A stretch of DNA of 64,000 bases from Gemmatimonadaceae bacterium (GCA_036003045.1 DASYSS010000022.1:1-64000), one strand, 5' to 3'. Shown: positions 34,116 to 42,920, numbered from the stretch's first letter. Notes: generated from the letters alone by a model not told the origin. Made by a program: numbers and translations.

Positions 34116-34744
34116 GCGAGCTCGAACGCGATCACGTGCTTCGTCGCGTCGTGCAGACGCTCCGCCATCTGCCGGCGCCGGAAGCGGACGACATCCGTCG
34201 TGTCGTCGAAGCGGCGGCCGCGCAGCGGCTCATGCCGCCGGCGGACGATCCGGCGAGCGTCGCCCCGACGTCACGACGCGCGCGTAGCCGGCCGTGGATG
34301 TTCGTGGGCTTGAGCAGTCTGGTGGCCGCGGCGGCGATCGTCGGTTTCGTCGTTCGCGGGCAGTTCGCGCGACCCACGCCTGCCGTCGAGGTCGCGCCGA
34401 CCCCAATGAGTCCAGCGGCTCCGCTGCAGCCGGCGGCGAACGGCGCCGACGGAGCGCAGGACGTTCGGCCGATCCCGCAGCAATTCGTCTTCCGGAGCTC
34501 GTCGGCGCGGCGCGTCGCGGTGGTCGGCGACTTCAATGGGTGGAACACCGCGAGCGCGCCGATGACGCGCGAATCCGGCGGCGACCTCTGGTCGGTGACG
34601 ATTCCGATCACGCCGGGCCGGCACACGTACGGATTCATGGTCAACGACTCGACGTTTACCCTCGACCAAGACGCCCGGGTCGCGCGGGCGCGCGATCCCG
34701 ATCTCGGAGTCGAGGGTTCCGTCGTCATCGTGGGGCGGCCGTGA
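34112..34744 (+). CDS. single-pass membrane protein with C-terminal glycogen-binding (CBM48/AMPK-type) domain, probable anti-sigma factor
   Basis: This 210-residue protein has residues 1-60 as a charged helical cytoplasmic part, 63-83 as a transmembrane helix (MFVGLSSLVAAAAIVGFVVRG), 85-120 as a Pro/Ala-rich linker, and 123-208 as a beta-sandwich of the AMPK/isoamylase early-set type. The glycan-binding family motif VAVVGDFNGW is at 136-144, with the W-S-V-T-I-P and GRHTYGFMVNDS strands. The gene overlaps the sigma gene by 4 bases, so an anti-sigma role is likely, with a periplasmic carbohydrate-type domain as sensor. No zinc anti-sigma motif is seen. Such early-set folds also mediate protein contacts, so glycan binding is not proved. 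Confidence 0.85.
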   Translation: MSELERDHVLRRVVQTLRHLPAPEADDIRRVVEAAAAQRLMPPADDPASVAPTSRRARSRPWMFVGLSSLVAAAAIVGFVVRGQFARPTPAVEVAPTPMSPAAPLQPAANGADGAQDVRPIPQQFVFRSSSARRVAVVGDFNGWNTASAPMTRESGGDLWSVTIPITPGRHTYGFMVNDSTFTLDQDARVARARDPDLGVEGSVVIVGRP

Positions 34745-35397
34745 GATCGCGCTACGTCGTCGCCTTCGTTCTCGCGCTCGTCGCTCGCGGCGCGCGCGCT
34801 CAAGACTCCGTCGCGTTCAAAGGCGCCGACCGCGAGACGCGCGCGTCGCTCGCGAAAATCGTCGCCGACGCGGACGCGCGAGGCCTCCCGAGTGGTCACA
34901 TCGTGTCGAAGGTCCAGTTCGCGCTGGTCGTGCACGCGCCGCCCGCGCGGATTCTCGAAACGGCGAAGGCCGTCGCCGACCGTCTCGAAACGGCGAGAAC
35001 GGCCATCGCGACCGACACGCTGTCCGCCGACATCGCCGCCGGCGAAGAGGCGTTGTCCTTCAAGATTTCGAAAGACATCCTCACGCGGATTCACCGGGCC
35101 GCGCCGACTCGCGCGATCGCCGTTCCGATCGGGCTCCTCACGCAGCTCGTCGCGAACGCGGTGCCGGCGGAACACGCCGGCGAGATCGTCATCAGGCTGG
35201 TGCGAGGCGGCGCGACGCCCAAACAGTTCGCGGACTTTGGCAACGACGTGAACTCTGACGTCCAGCGAGGCGCCAAAGGAGCGGAGTCCGTCGACATTCG
35301 GCTTCGCGGCTTGACCCCCCTCTTGTCGCCGACCGCGGCGACCGCGGGAGACCTCACGGCCAGCTCGCCGGCTGCCCCGGGACCCAAGAAGCCGTAG
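34741..35397 (+). CDS. exported hypothetical protein in ECF/CBM48 locus
   Basis: GTG at 34741 overlaps the stop of the upstream gene (GTGA) and yields a signal peptide (MRSRYVVAFVLALVARGARA). The mature part of about 198 residues is mainly helical in two similar blocks and ends in a low-complexity tail (TASSPAAPGPKKP). The first block has KIVADADARGLPSGHIVSKV; the second has LLTQLVANAVPAEHAGEIVIRLVRGGATPKQFADFG. Both resemble a degenerate internal repeat centred on GLP / AVP. I recognise no family. Translational coupling to the membrane partner suggests that the product acts with it in the periplasm. Confidence 0.78.
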   Translation: MRSRYVVAFVLALVARGARAQDSVAFKGADRETRASLAKIVADADARGLPSGHIVSKVQFALVVHAPPARILETAKAVADRLETARTAIATDTLSADIAAGEEALSFKISKDILTRIHRAAPTRAIAVPIGLLTQLVANAVPAEHAGEIVIRLVRGGATPKQFADFGNDVNSDVQRGAKGAESVDIRLRGLTPLLSPTAATAGDLTASSPAAPGPKKP

Positions 35398-35474
35398 AAG
35401 TCCCCAAACAGCCGTAACGTCGAGTCGCCGCGGGACCTGGGAACTCGCGAGGGGTCCGGACACTATTTTGGGGG

Positions 35475-36578
35475 ATGCGGCGTGTCCGGGAATTCGCGAC
35501 TCTGGCGACAGTTCTGTCGTTGGCGTTCCCTGAATTGGCGCGCGCGCAGTGGCAGGCATCCGCTGATGCGGGACTGTCCCACCTTCGACAGACCGGAATT
35601 CCCGAGTCGGTCGCGCAGACACTCGCGGGGACGATAGACGGAATCGGCAGTCGCGCCTGGCTGCACGCCGTCGGACTCGCGTCGCTCCAACCGAACAACG
35701 CGCGGACGGAACAGGCCCTCGCGATGGGCGGAATCTTCGGAACGATCGTCGATCCGGTGCGCTGGGAGCTCGGCGGTGCGTTCAGCGCATTCAATCAAAG
35801 CGGGGTGCCGATCACCACCACGAGCGGCGAACTGAACGCGCGGCTTCGCTTCGGCGGCCCGCTCGGTGGCGTCTCACTCGGCGGCGGCGCGGGCACCAGC
35901 GCGAACAGCTTCTATAATGTCCGAGTCGGCAGAGGATCGCTCGACGCGTGGTGGACGGCGGGACGGGAGCGGCTGCTCGCCGGCGCGATGGTCACGCACA
36001 TCGGCAGCACCCAGTACACCGACTTTGCCGCCGGTTGGCGGCACGACGCGGGCGCCGCGTCGATCGGCGCGACCGCGGCGCTTCGCGCGGGCGATGGAAG
36101 CGGCGGCTGGCAGGCCGCCGACGCGGAGCTCTGGGTCTCGTCCAGGCTCGCCGTGGTTCTCGCCGCCGGCACCGCGCTCTCGGACGTGGTGCGCGGCACG
36201 CCGAGTACGAGATACGCGTCGGCGAGTCTGCGTGTGGCGTGGCAGCCGCATGTCGCGCTGCGGTTCCGACGGGACACGAATGCCGGAGTGCGCGTCGTCA
36301 TCTCGCGGTCAGGCTCGGGCGAAGGCATCGCGCGCATCGACGTCTCGGGGTCGACTCCCGGCATGGCGCGAGTCGAACTGATGGCTGATTTCACCGGGTG
36401 GGAACCGATCGTGCTCACCCGCGCCGGCGACGGATGGTTCGCCGAGCGCGCGGTGACGCCCGGTCTCCACCGACTCGCGATTCGCGTCGACGGCGGCGCG
36501 TGGATCGCTCCATTCAACGTTCCAAAGCTTCGCGACGACGATCTCGGCGGAACGGTCGGTCTGATCACCGTGCCGTGA
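35475..36578 (+). CDS. exported beta-rich protein with C-terminal glycogen-binding-like domain
   Basis: This 367-residue protein has a signal peptide (MRRVREFATLATVLSLAFPELARA). Residues about 25-280 alternate glycine-rich amphipathic strands (LNARLRFGGPLGGVSLGGGA, WWTAGRERLLAGAMVTHIG), as in a small outer-membrane barrel. Residues about 288-367 repeat the early-set pattern of the membrane protein at 34112: ARVELMADFTGWEP, then WFAERAVTPGLHRLAIRVDGG and a final beta strand. A GGAAC (35440-35444), 16 bases before CACTAT, could be an ECF-type promoter placed very close to the ATG. It probably belongs to the regulon of the sigma factor at 33531. Function unknown. Confidence 0.8.
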   Translation: MRRVREFATLATVLSLAFPELARAQWQASADAGLSHLRQTGIPESVAQTLAGTIDGIGSRAWLHAVGLASLQPNNARTEQALAMGGIFGTIVDPVRWELGGAFSAFNQSGVPITTTSGELNARLRFGGPLGGVSLGGGAGTSANSFYNVRVGRGSLDAWWTAGRERLLAGAMVTHIGSTQYTDFAAGWRHDAGAASIGATAALRAGDGSGGWQAADAELWVSSRLAVVLAAGTALSDVVRGTPSTRYASASLRVAWQPHVALRFRRDTNAGVRVVISRSGSGEGIARIDVSGSTPGMARVELMADFTGWEPIVLTRAGDGWFAERAVTPGLHRLAIRVDGGAWIAPFNVPKLRDDDLGGTVGLITVP

Positions 36579-36649
36579 TCGGAGGATTTTGCATCAGGTG
36601 AAACATCTCGATGGCTTGACGCACGAAACACCGGTGGTAGTTTGCATTT

Positions 36650-36711
36650 GCGCGGCGATTTCCCCGATTTGACGGGCCGCGCGCCGGAGCGAGATTCCGG
36701 AAAAACCCGTC
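36650..36711 (+). ncRNA. SAM-II-like pseudoknot riboswitch upstream of metK
   Basis: The segment folds as an H-type pseudoknot. P1 pairs 36650-36655 with 36677-36682 (GCGCGG / CCGCGC). P2 pairs loop bases 36671-36676 (GACGGG) with 36706-36711 (CCCGTC). Between them sit a small hairpin (36684-36688 with 36696-36700, CCGGA / TCCGG) and AAAAA (36701-36705). The order of features (GATTT directly after P1, then CCG, TTG before P2, an A-rich stretch before the 3' arm, CTAA after it) follows the SAM-II class, which binds S-adenosylmethionine. The following gene is metK and a terminator lies between. The pairing is seen directly; the class is a match from memory. Confidence 0.6.
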
Positions 36712-36729
36712 TAAGTCGTCGGACGCCTC

Positions 36730-36761
36730 AGGCCCGCGACGAAATCGTCGGGGCCTTTTTT
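36730..36761 (+). terminator. intrinsic terminator in the metK leader
   Basis: AGGCCC and CGACGA (36730-36742, one bulged G at 36736) pair with TCGTCG and GGGCCT (36745-36756), followed by six T residues (36756-36761). TCGTCG at 36716-36721 can instead pair with CGACGA of the left arm, giving a plausible antiterminator. The position, after the pseudoknot and 32 bases before the metK ATG, suggests attenuation by SAM. It could also terminate read-through from the gene ending at 36578. Confidence 0.8.
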
Positions 36762-36793
36762 GTTCGCTCCACTGGAGCATCGAGGTCGGCCGC

Positions 36794-37879
36794 ATGAGCT
36801 CGTACACGTTCACGTCGGAGTCGGTCAGCGAAGGGCATCCGGACAAAGTCTGCGATTTCATCGCCGACTCCATCCTCGACGCGCATCTCGCCGGCGATGC
36901 CGCCAGCCGCGTCGCCTGCGAGGTGTTGTGCAAGAGCGGCGAAGTCGTGCTCGCGGGCGAGATCACGTCGAAGGTGAACGTCGACTATGAGAAGATCGCG
37001 CGCGATGCGATTCGCGAGATCGGATACGTCGATCCGCACGAAGCGTTCAACGCCGACGGAGTGCGCGTCACGCAGTTCATCTCCAAGCAATCGGGCGACA
37101 TCGCGATGGGCGTCGACACGGGCGGCGCGGGCGACCAGGGCATCATGTTCGGTTACGCGACCGACGAGACGCCCGAGCTCATGCCCTTGCCGGTGCAGCT
37201 CGCCCACCGGCTATCTCAGCGACTCGCCACGGCGCGCAAGCGGGGTGAACGCGCGTGGCTGCGGCCGGACTCGAAGACTCAGGTCAGCGTCCGCTATGAA
37301 GACCATCGTCCGGTGCGCGTCGAGACGGTGCTCGTCTCCACGCAGCACACGCAGGAGGCGGCGCAGGACGAGATCCGCGATTTCGTCGCGAGCTGCCTCC
37401 TTCCGGAGGTGCTCGGTCCGTGGTTCGGGCCGCACGTCGAGATACTCGTGAATCCCACGGGGCAATTCATCGAAGGCGGACCGTCGGCCGACTGCGGCGT
37501 CACCGGCCGCAAGATCATCGTCGACTCCTACGGCGGCATGGGCCGCCACGGCGGCGGCGCGTTCAGCGGAAAGGATCCATCGAAGGTGGACCGCAGCGGC
37601 GCGTACTTTGGCCGCTTCGTCGCTCGTCAGGTCGTTCGCAACAAGCTCGCATCGCGCGCCGAAGTGCAGGTCGCGTATGCAATCGGCCGCGCGCAGCCGG
37701 TATCGGTTCGTGTGGACACGTTCGGAACGGGCGACATCGCGGCGGCCGCGGACTTCGTGCGCGAGTTCGATTATCGCCCCGAAGCGATGATCGAGCGCCT
37801 CGCGCTCCGCCGGCCGATCTACCGACAGACGACCAACTACGGACACTTCGGAAAGCCGTCGCTCAGCTGGGAAGCGTAG
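36794..37879 (+). CDS. metK: S-adenosylmethionine synthetase
   Basis: This 361-residue cytosolic enzyme makes SAM from methionine and ATP. It begins SSYTFTSESVSEGHPDKVCD, where GHPDK is the ATP-binding motif, and continues with GDIAMGVDTGGAGDQGIMFGYA, the methionine-loop region and the P-loop-like GGGAFSGKDPSKVDRSGAY, all diagnostic. It is slightly shorter than the roughly 384-residue E. coli enzyme. The leader contains a SAM-II-like pseudoknot and an intrinsic terminator, so feedback control by its own product is likely. It faces the M13 peptidase gene tail to tail. Confidence 0.98.
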   Translation: MSSYTFTSESVSEGHPDKVCDFIADSILDAHLAGDAASRVACEVLCKSGEVVLAGEITSKVNVDYEKIARDAIREIGYVDPHEAFNADGVRVTQFISKQSGDIAMGVDTGGAGDQGIMFGYATDETPELMPLPVQLAHRLSQRLATARKRGERAWLRPDSKTQVSVRYEDHRPVRVETVLVSTQHTQEAAQDEIRDFVASCLLPEVLGPWFGPHVEILVNPTGQFIEGGPSADCGVTGRKIIVDSYGGMGRHGGGAFSGKDPSKVDRSGAYFGRFVARQVVRNKLASRAEVQVAYAIGRAQPVSVRVDTFGTGDIAAAADFVREFDYRPEAMIERLALRRPIYRQTTNYGHFGKPSLSWEA

Positions 37880-37926
37880 ACGCAGAGGACACGCCCCTCT
37901 GTGTCCCCTGTGTCGAGTAGATCCGG
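37880..37926. other. short convergent gap with terminator-like hairpin
   Basis: The 47 bases between the metK stop and the M13 peptidase stop contain AGAGG-ACACGCC-CCTCT and the phrase ACGCAGAGGACAC, related to the CGCAGAG-rich dispersed repeats. The hairpin may serve as a bidirectional terminator, though there is no T-run. Confidence 0.35.
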
Positions 37927-40011
37927 CTACCAAATACGAGCGCGGAGCGAATCCGGGCGCACCATCGGGTCGCCGTCCTTGCAGCCCCATGCGGCCTTGA
38001 ACTCCGGCATGTTGCTGAGCGGTCCGTTGACGCGCCACTTCGCCGGGGCGTGGGGGTTGGTGTTGACCTGAGCCTTCGCCGCGGCGTCGCTTTGGAGCGT
38101 GCGCCACACTTGAGCCCAGCCAAGGAAGAAACGCTGCTCGGGCGTGAAACCGTCGATCTTCGCGGGACGGCCGTGCTCTTTCAGTGACTTCTCGAGCGCA
38201 AGGTACGCGATCTTCAGGCCGCCGAGGTCGCCGATGTTCTCGCCGAGCGTGAGCTTGCCGTTCACGTGCGTCGTCGAGTCGACGATCGTGTAGGCGTTGA
38301 ATTGATCGACGACGCGCTGCGCTTGAGCGTTGTACTTGTCGGCGTCGCTCTTCGTCCACCAATCGCGCAGGTTGCCCCTGGCGTCGAAGCGGCGGCCCTG
38401 GTCGTCGAAGCCGTGCGACATTTCGTGGCCAATGACCGCGCCCATCGCGCCGTAGTTCACGCCGTCGTCGGCGTTCGGATCATAGAACGGCGGCTGGAGA
38501 ATGCCCGCCGGGAAAACGATCTCGTTCCAGAGCGGGTTGTAGTACGCGTTCACCTCTGGCGGCGTCATCCCCCACTCGCTGCGGTCGATCGGCTTGCCGA
38601 CCTTGGCCCAGTTTCGCTCGGCTGACCAGTCGCTGAACCGCTTGAAGTTGCCGTCGTAGTCGCCGACGCGGACCTCGAGCTTCGAGTAATCACGCCATTT
38701 GTCGGGGTATCCGATTTTGCGCGTGAACGCCTCGAGCTTGGCGGCCGCCTGCTTCTTGGTCGAGTCGCTCATCCAATCGAGCTGTCCGATCTGATCGTGC
38801 AGCACCGACACCATGTTGTCGACGATCGCTTTGGCGCGCGCCTTGGCGGCGGGCGTGAACGTACGCGCGACGTACTCCTGTCCGACGGCTTCGCCGAGGA
38901 CGCCGTCGGTGTTTCGCTCGCAGATCTGCCAGCGCGGAAGCTTCTCCTTCTGTCCCGTGAAGGTCTTCTGGAACGAGAAGTTTTCGTCGGCAAAACGCTT
39001 CGGCAGCCGCGACGCGGAGACGTTGAGCAGGCGCCAGCGGAGCAGCGTCTTCCAATCGTCGACCGCGATGGACGTGATGAAGCCGTCCATCGCCTTGAAG
39101 AAGTCGGGCTGCGAGACGTTGATCTCCTTGAGACCTGCCGGAGCGCCCATCGTCGTGAGGAACGTGTCCCACTTCATGCGCGGCGCGATCGAATCGAACT
39201 GCGCGACCGTCATGAGGTGATAAATGGCGTCGGGGTTGCGCATCGTCACGCGATCCATCGACGCGCCGGCAAATTTTGTCTCGATCTCCAGCACGGTCTT
39301 CGCGTGCGCGGCCGCCTCGGCATCGCTTTCGCCGTCGAGCTTGAACATCGCCGCGACGTGTTTCTCGAATTTGTCGCGGATACTCTTCATGGCCGTGTCC
39401 TGCGAGATGTAATAGTTCTTCTCCGGCAGACTCAGGCCGCCCTGACCGGCGTTGGCGATGATCCGGTCGGCGTTCTTGAGGTCCTGGCCCGCGCCGACGC
39501 CGAACGGCGCCAGGCCGTCGGACTTCTCGAGCGTGGTGAGCGCCGCCGGGAGGTCGGCCGACGATTTGATCGCCGCGATCCGCTCCATCGACGCCTGGAT
39601 CGGCTTGGTGCCGAGCGCCTCGATCGCGGCCGTGTCGATGCACGCGCCATAAAACGCGCCGATTTTGAACTGGTTCGACGGCGCCTTGGCCTTGCCGGAT
39701 TTGACGTCACGCGCCGCGGCCTCGACGATCTCGCGAACGATCGTCTCGTTCTTGTCCTGGAGCTGGTCGAACGCGCCCCATTCACCGTACTTGGCGGGGA
39801 TGGTCGTGCGCTTGAGCCAACCACCGTTGGCGAACGTATAGAAGTCCGAGCACGCCGCGCAGGTCGTGTCGAGGTTGGCGCGGTCGAGCGCCTTGGGCGC
39901 GCCAGCCTTCGACGCGGCCGGTACGCCGGCCGTCTGCTGAGCAACGACCGGCGTCGCCGCGGCCAGGCCGCCGAACAGCGCCCCGAATAGGAAAGCGGAT
40001 CGAGAGATCAT
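37927..40011 (-). CDS. exported M13-family zinc endopeptidase (PepO/neprilysin-like)
   Basis: This 694-residue protein has a signal peptide (FLFGALFGGLAAATPVVA). The N-terminal M13 domain starts at CAACSDFYTFANGGWLKRT. The catalytic domain has the NAYY motif (EVNAYYNPLWNEIVFPAGIL), the zinc motif GHEMSHGFDDQG (H529, E530, H533), the third zinc ligand E591 in LGENIGDLGG, and the terminal CKDGDPMV segment. All catalytic residues are present. It should cleave peptides in the periplasm or outside. It stands alone on the minus strand, divergent from the M16 pair at 40060. Confidence 0.97.
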   Translation of the reverse strand: MISRSAFLFGALFGGLAAATPVVAQQTAGVPAASKAGAPKALDRANLDTTCAACSDFYTFANGGWLKRTTIPAKYGEWGAFDQLQDKNETIVREIVEAAARDVKSGKAKAPSNQFKIGAFYGACIDTAAIEALGTKPIQASMERIAAIKSSADLPAALTTLEKSDGLAPFGVGAGQDLKNADRIIANAGQGGLSLPEKNYYISQDTAMKSIRDKFEKHVAAMFKLDGESDAEAAAHAKTVLEIETKFAGASMDRVTMRNPDAIYHLMTVAQFDSIAPRMKWDTFLTTMGAPAGLKEINVSQPDFFKAMDGFITSIAVDDWKTLLRWRLLNVSASRLPKRFADENFSFQKTFTGQKEKLPRWQICERNTDGVLGEAVGQEYVARTFTPAAKARAKAIVDNMVSVLHDQIGQLDWMSDSTKKQAAAKLEAFTRKIGYPDKWRDYSKLEVRVGDYDGNFKRFSDWSAERNWAKVGKPIDRSEWGMTPPEVNAYYNPLWNEIVFPAGILQPPFYDPNADDGVNYGAMGAVIGHEMSHGFDDQGRRFDARGNLRDWWTKSDADKYNAQAQRVVDQFNAYTIVDSTTHVNGKLTLGENIGDLGGLKIAYLALEKSLKEHGRPAKIDGFTPEQRFFLGWAQVWRTLQSDAAAKAQVNTNPHAPAKWRVNGPLSNMPEFKAAWGCKDGDPMVRPDSLRARIW

Positions 40012-40059
40012 GTGAGGCAGGACGGGGTGGAGGAGGGTGGGTTTTGGTATCTTGAATGT

Positions 40060-41520
40060 ATGAACCGGGCAGGGCGATTGTTCCCATTTTTCTGCGCCGC
40101 CGAGCTATTGCTCGGCCCGTTGGCGCGCGGCTCGGTCGGAGCGCAGTCGACGGCTCCGCTCGCTCCGCTCCGCCCTCTCGCCTACACGCGATTCACGCTG
40201 CCAAACGGACTCGTCGCGATCCTCAATGAGGACCACGCGACGCCCATCGTCAGCGTGCAGGTTTGGTATCACGTCGGGTCGAAGGACGACGACCCGGGCC
40301 GGCCCGGACTGGTCCACCTCTGCGAGCACCTGAGCTCGCAGGGTTCGCCGCATCTGAGTCAACCGCAGCAGGCTTTCTATCGCTCACTCGGCGGAACGTC
40401 GGGCGGCCAGACGACCGAGGATGTAACCAAGTTCTTCATCACGGTCCCCAGCAATGAGCTCGAGACTGTACTATGGACCGAATCGGACCGCATGGCGGCA
40501 CCGCTGGCGCTGGCCGATTCGCAGCGCGTCGCCGCCGTAGGACGACTTGTCGAACAAGAGCGAAGGCAGAACGTCGACAACGTGCCGTTCGGCGTGTATC
40601 GAGAGCTCATTCCGGGCTCGCTCTTTCCAGACGGCCATCCATATCACCTCGAGCCACTCTCGCAGAACGCTGCGTTGGCCACCGTCACGCCGGCCGCGCT
40701 GCGAGCAAAGTGCGCTCCGTACTACACGCCGAACAACGCCGTGTTGGCGATCAGCGGCGATTTCGACACGCCCGCGGCTCGCTCGCTGGTCGAGAAGTAC
40801 TTCGCGGCGATTTCCAACGGCTCGCCGGTCACGCGTGCGGACCTGAACGTCGAAGCGCCTACCCCCCGCGCGGAGCGTCGCCTCGTGCTCGAGGATGCGC
40901 GCGCCAACCAAACGAGGCTTCACATCGCCTGGCGGGGCGCCTCGTATGGAAGTCCCGATCGCATGGCTGCGTTGGCGCTCGCGTCGGTGCTGTCCCTTCC
41001 GCGATTCGGCCGTCTATCCAAACTGCTCGTCCACGACCGGCAGCTCGCATCGAGCGTCACCGCCGACAACCATGACTTCGAGAAGTCCGGCGTGTTCGAG
41101 ATTGTCGTCGTTCCGAACGCCGGCGCGTCGATGACGGCGATCGAGGAGTTGGTGGACAGCACGATCGCTTCGCTCGAGACGACGACGCCGGCGACGAGCG
41201 AAGAAATCGAGCGATTCAATGCGTTCAACGGCGTGAATGCATCGACTTCGCTCCAGCTTCATGTCGCCCGCGCCGACACGCTCGCGCATGACGAGGTGTT
41301 CACGGGCAACCCCTCGTCGTACGCTTCGCAGAACAACGCTGCCCTCGCTCTGACTTCGGCGGATGTACAAGCCGTCGCTCGCCGCTATCTGACGCAGGCG
41401 CGCGTCGTGATGAGCCTCGTCCCGGGCGGCAAACTGGAATTGATTAGCAAGCCGAACGCGCCGTACACCAACGTGACGAGGCCTCCTGGTTCCGCGGGCC
41501 CCGCCGCGGCGCGTCCATGA
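40060..41520 (+). CDS. M16-family zinc peptidase, catalytic member of a pair
   Basis: ATG at 40060 gives a signal-like N-terminus (LFPFFCAAELLLGPLARGSVGA); 486 residues. The inverted zinc motif HLCEH (H86, E89, H90) with E167 at the expected spacing of about 77 residues shows an active M16B half, and the FTLPNGLVAILNEDHATPIVSVQVWY start of the domain is typical. The second M16 half has no zinc site, as usual. The next gene overlaps by 4 bases and encodes an M16 protein without the zinc motif, so the two likely form an active heterodimer acting on peptides in the periplasm. Confidence 0.95.
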   Translation: MNRAGRLFPFFCAAELLLGPLARGSVGAQSTAPLAPLRPLAYTRFTLPNGLVAILNEDHATPIVSVQVWYHVGSKDDDPGRPGLVHLCEHLSSQGSPHLSQPQQAFYRSLGGTSGGQTTEDVTKFFITVPSNELETVLWTESDRMAAPLALADSQRVAAVGRLVEQERRQNVDNVPFGVYRELIPGSLFPDGHPYHLEPLSQNAALATVTPAALRAKCAPYYTPNNAVLAISGDFDTPAARSLVEKYFAAISNGSPVTRADLNVEAPTPRAERRLVLEDARANQTRLHIAWRGASYGSPDRMAALALASVLSLPRFGRLSKLLVHDRQLASSVTADNHDFEKSGVFEIVVVPNAGASMTAIEELVDSTIASLETTTPATSEEIERFNAFNGVNASTSLQLHVARADTLAHDEVFTGNPSSYASQNNAALALTSADVQAVARRYLTQARVVMSLVPGGKLELISKPNAPYTNVTRPPGSAGPAAARP

Positions 41521-42920
41521 GATTCTCGCTCGGTCTCTTCGGACTCGCCCTGGCCGGACCGGCGCTTTGCCAGCGGGTCGATCGCGCTGCGCAACCGGTG
41601 GCACCGCGCGCGGCGCCGTTCAAATTTCCGACGATTCGGGCCCACAGACTCCCGAACGGACTCCGCCTACTCGTCGTCGAAGATCACTCCATTCCGGTCG
41701 TCGCCGTGCGCGCGATCGTCGGCGCGGATTCGACGTCGGACCCGCCAGGCAAGGAGGGTCTCTACGATGTGACGCTCGGCGCTTTGGGCGAAGGGTCGAC
41801 CACGCGGAGTCCAGACGAGCTCGCGGCCGCGGCGGCGGCTCTCGGAACCGCGATCGTTCCAACCGGCTTCACCACGGTCTCGTCGGCCTTCGTGCCCGCT
41901 CTCGGCCTCATGTCCGAAATGCTCACGAAGCCTGCGTTCGACTCGACGTCGATCGAGCGGCGAAAGACCGCGCAACTGGCCGCGGCGCGGCGAATCGCGC
42001 AGGCGCCGGTCACGATCCCGCGCCGCTTGTTCTACTCGTTGGTGTATGGGGCGAACGATCCGTTCGTCCGGTCGCTGATTCCAACTGAGGCGACGGTCGC
42101 ATCGATCAGTCGCGCGGACGTCATCGCCTTCTACGGCCGATTCTTCACGCCGCCGACGACAACATTGGCAATCGCCGGCGATGTGACCGATTCGGCCGCG
42201 CTCGACGCCGCCACACGAACGTTTGGCGGATGGCAGGCCACGTCGTCACCGCGCGACGCCGAGGTCAAGGCGGTCACCGCTCGCGACACCCACATCTATC
42301 TGCAGGACGTGCCGAACGCCGGGACGCAGGCATACCTGTATGTCGGAGCCGTCGGACCGTCCCGTACCGATTCCGACGCGGTCGCCACGGAGGCGTTCGC
42401 GGCGGTCGCGACCGCTCGACTCCAGGAGACCCTTCGCGAGAAGCGCTCGTTCATTTACTCGAGCACCACGGGTCTCACCTGGCGGCACGCGGGGGCTGAA
42501 GGCGCGTTCGTCGGGAGCGCCAATGTGAGCGCTCAAAAGGCGGATAGCGCTCTCGCCGAGTGGCTCCGGATTCTGCGCGAGTTGCGCACGACGCGTCCGC
42601 CAACCGCCGGAGAGCTCGACGCCGTACGCTCAGCTCGAGTGGGGGTGCTGCCGTCCCGCATCGATGGGCCGGATTCGATCGTGACCCGGCTCGTGGAGAT
42701 CGCGCGTGACAGGCTGCCGCTCGATTTCTTCGAGCGGTATGCCTCACGGATGTCATCCGTCACTTTGGCCGACCTAAAGTTGGCGGCAGCGCGCCACGTG
42801 GACGTCGCCCACCTGGTGATAGTCGTGACCGGGGACGCTCGCGTTCTGGAGCCGGTTCTGGGTGCGGTCAAGCTGGCTCCCGTGACCGTGTTGCCTCCCC
42901 AGCGGGGCTCCGCTCCATAG
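41517..42920 (+). CDS. M16-family protein without zinc motif, non-catalytic partner
   Basis: This 467-residue protein has a signal peptide (MRFSLGLFGLALAGPALC). It shares the M16 start RAHRLPNGLRLLVVEDHSIPVVAVRAI, but the position of HxxEH reads GKEGLYDVTLGA, so no zinc can be bound. The C-terminal half retains the substrate-positioning R/Y region (LQETLREKRSFIYSSTTGL). Its ATG overlaps the stop of the catalytic M16 gene (ATGA). In mitochondrial processing peptidase and bacterial M16B pairs the inactive subunit helps hold the substrate; the same role is inferred here. Confidence 0.93.
   Translation: MRFSLGLFGLALAGPALCQRVDRAAQPVAPRAAPFKFPTIRAHRLPNGLRLLVVEDHSIPVVAVRAIVGADSTSDPPGKEGLYDVTLGALGEGSTTRSPDELAAAAAALGTAIVPTGFTTVSSAFVPALGLMSEMLTKPAFDSTSIERRKTAQLAAARRIAQAPVTIPRRLFYSLVYGANDPFVRSLIPTEATVASISRADVIAFYGRFFTPPTTTLAIAGDVTDSAALDAATRTFGGWQATSSPRDAEVKAVTARDTHIYLQDVPNAGTQAYLYVGAVGPSRTDSDAVATEAFAAVATARLQETLREKRSFIYSSTTGLTWRHAGAEGAFVGSANVSAQKADSALAEWLRILRELRTTRPPTAGELDAVRSARVGVLPSRIDGPDSIVTRLVEIARDRLPLDFFERYASRMSSVTLADLKLAAARHVDVAHLVIVVTGDARVLEPVLGAVKLAPVTVLPPQRGSAP

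Noticed and set aside
36650-36711. SAH riboswitch instead of SAM-II-like
   Set aside because: The conserved SAH-riboswitch core is not present, and the downstream gene is metK rather than ahcY; the pseudoknot order fits SAM-II better.
42000-42920. second M16 gene as a pseudogene because the zinc motif is missing
   Set aside because: The frame is intact, the signal peptide is good and it overlaps its active partner; loss of the motif in one subunit is normal for M16 heterodimers.
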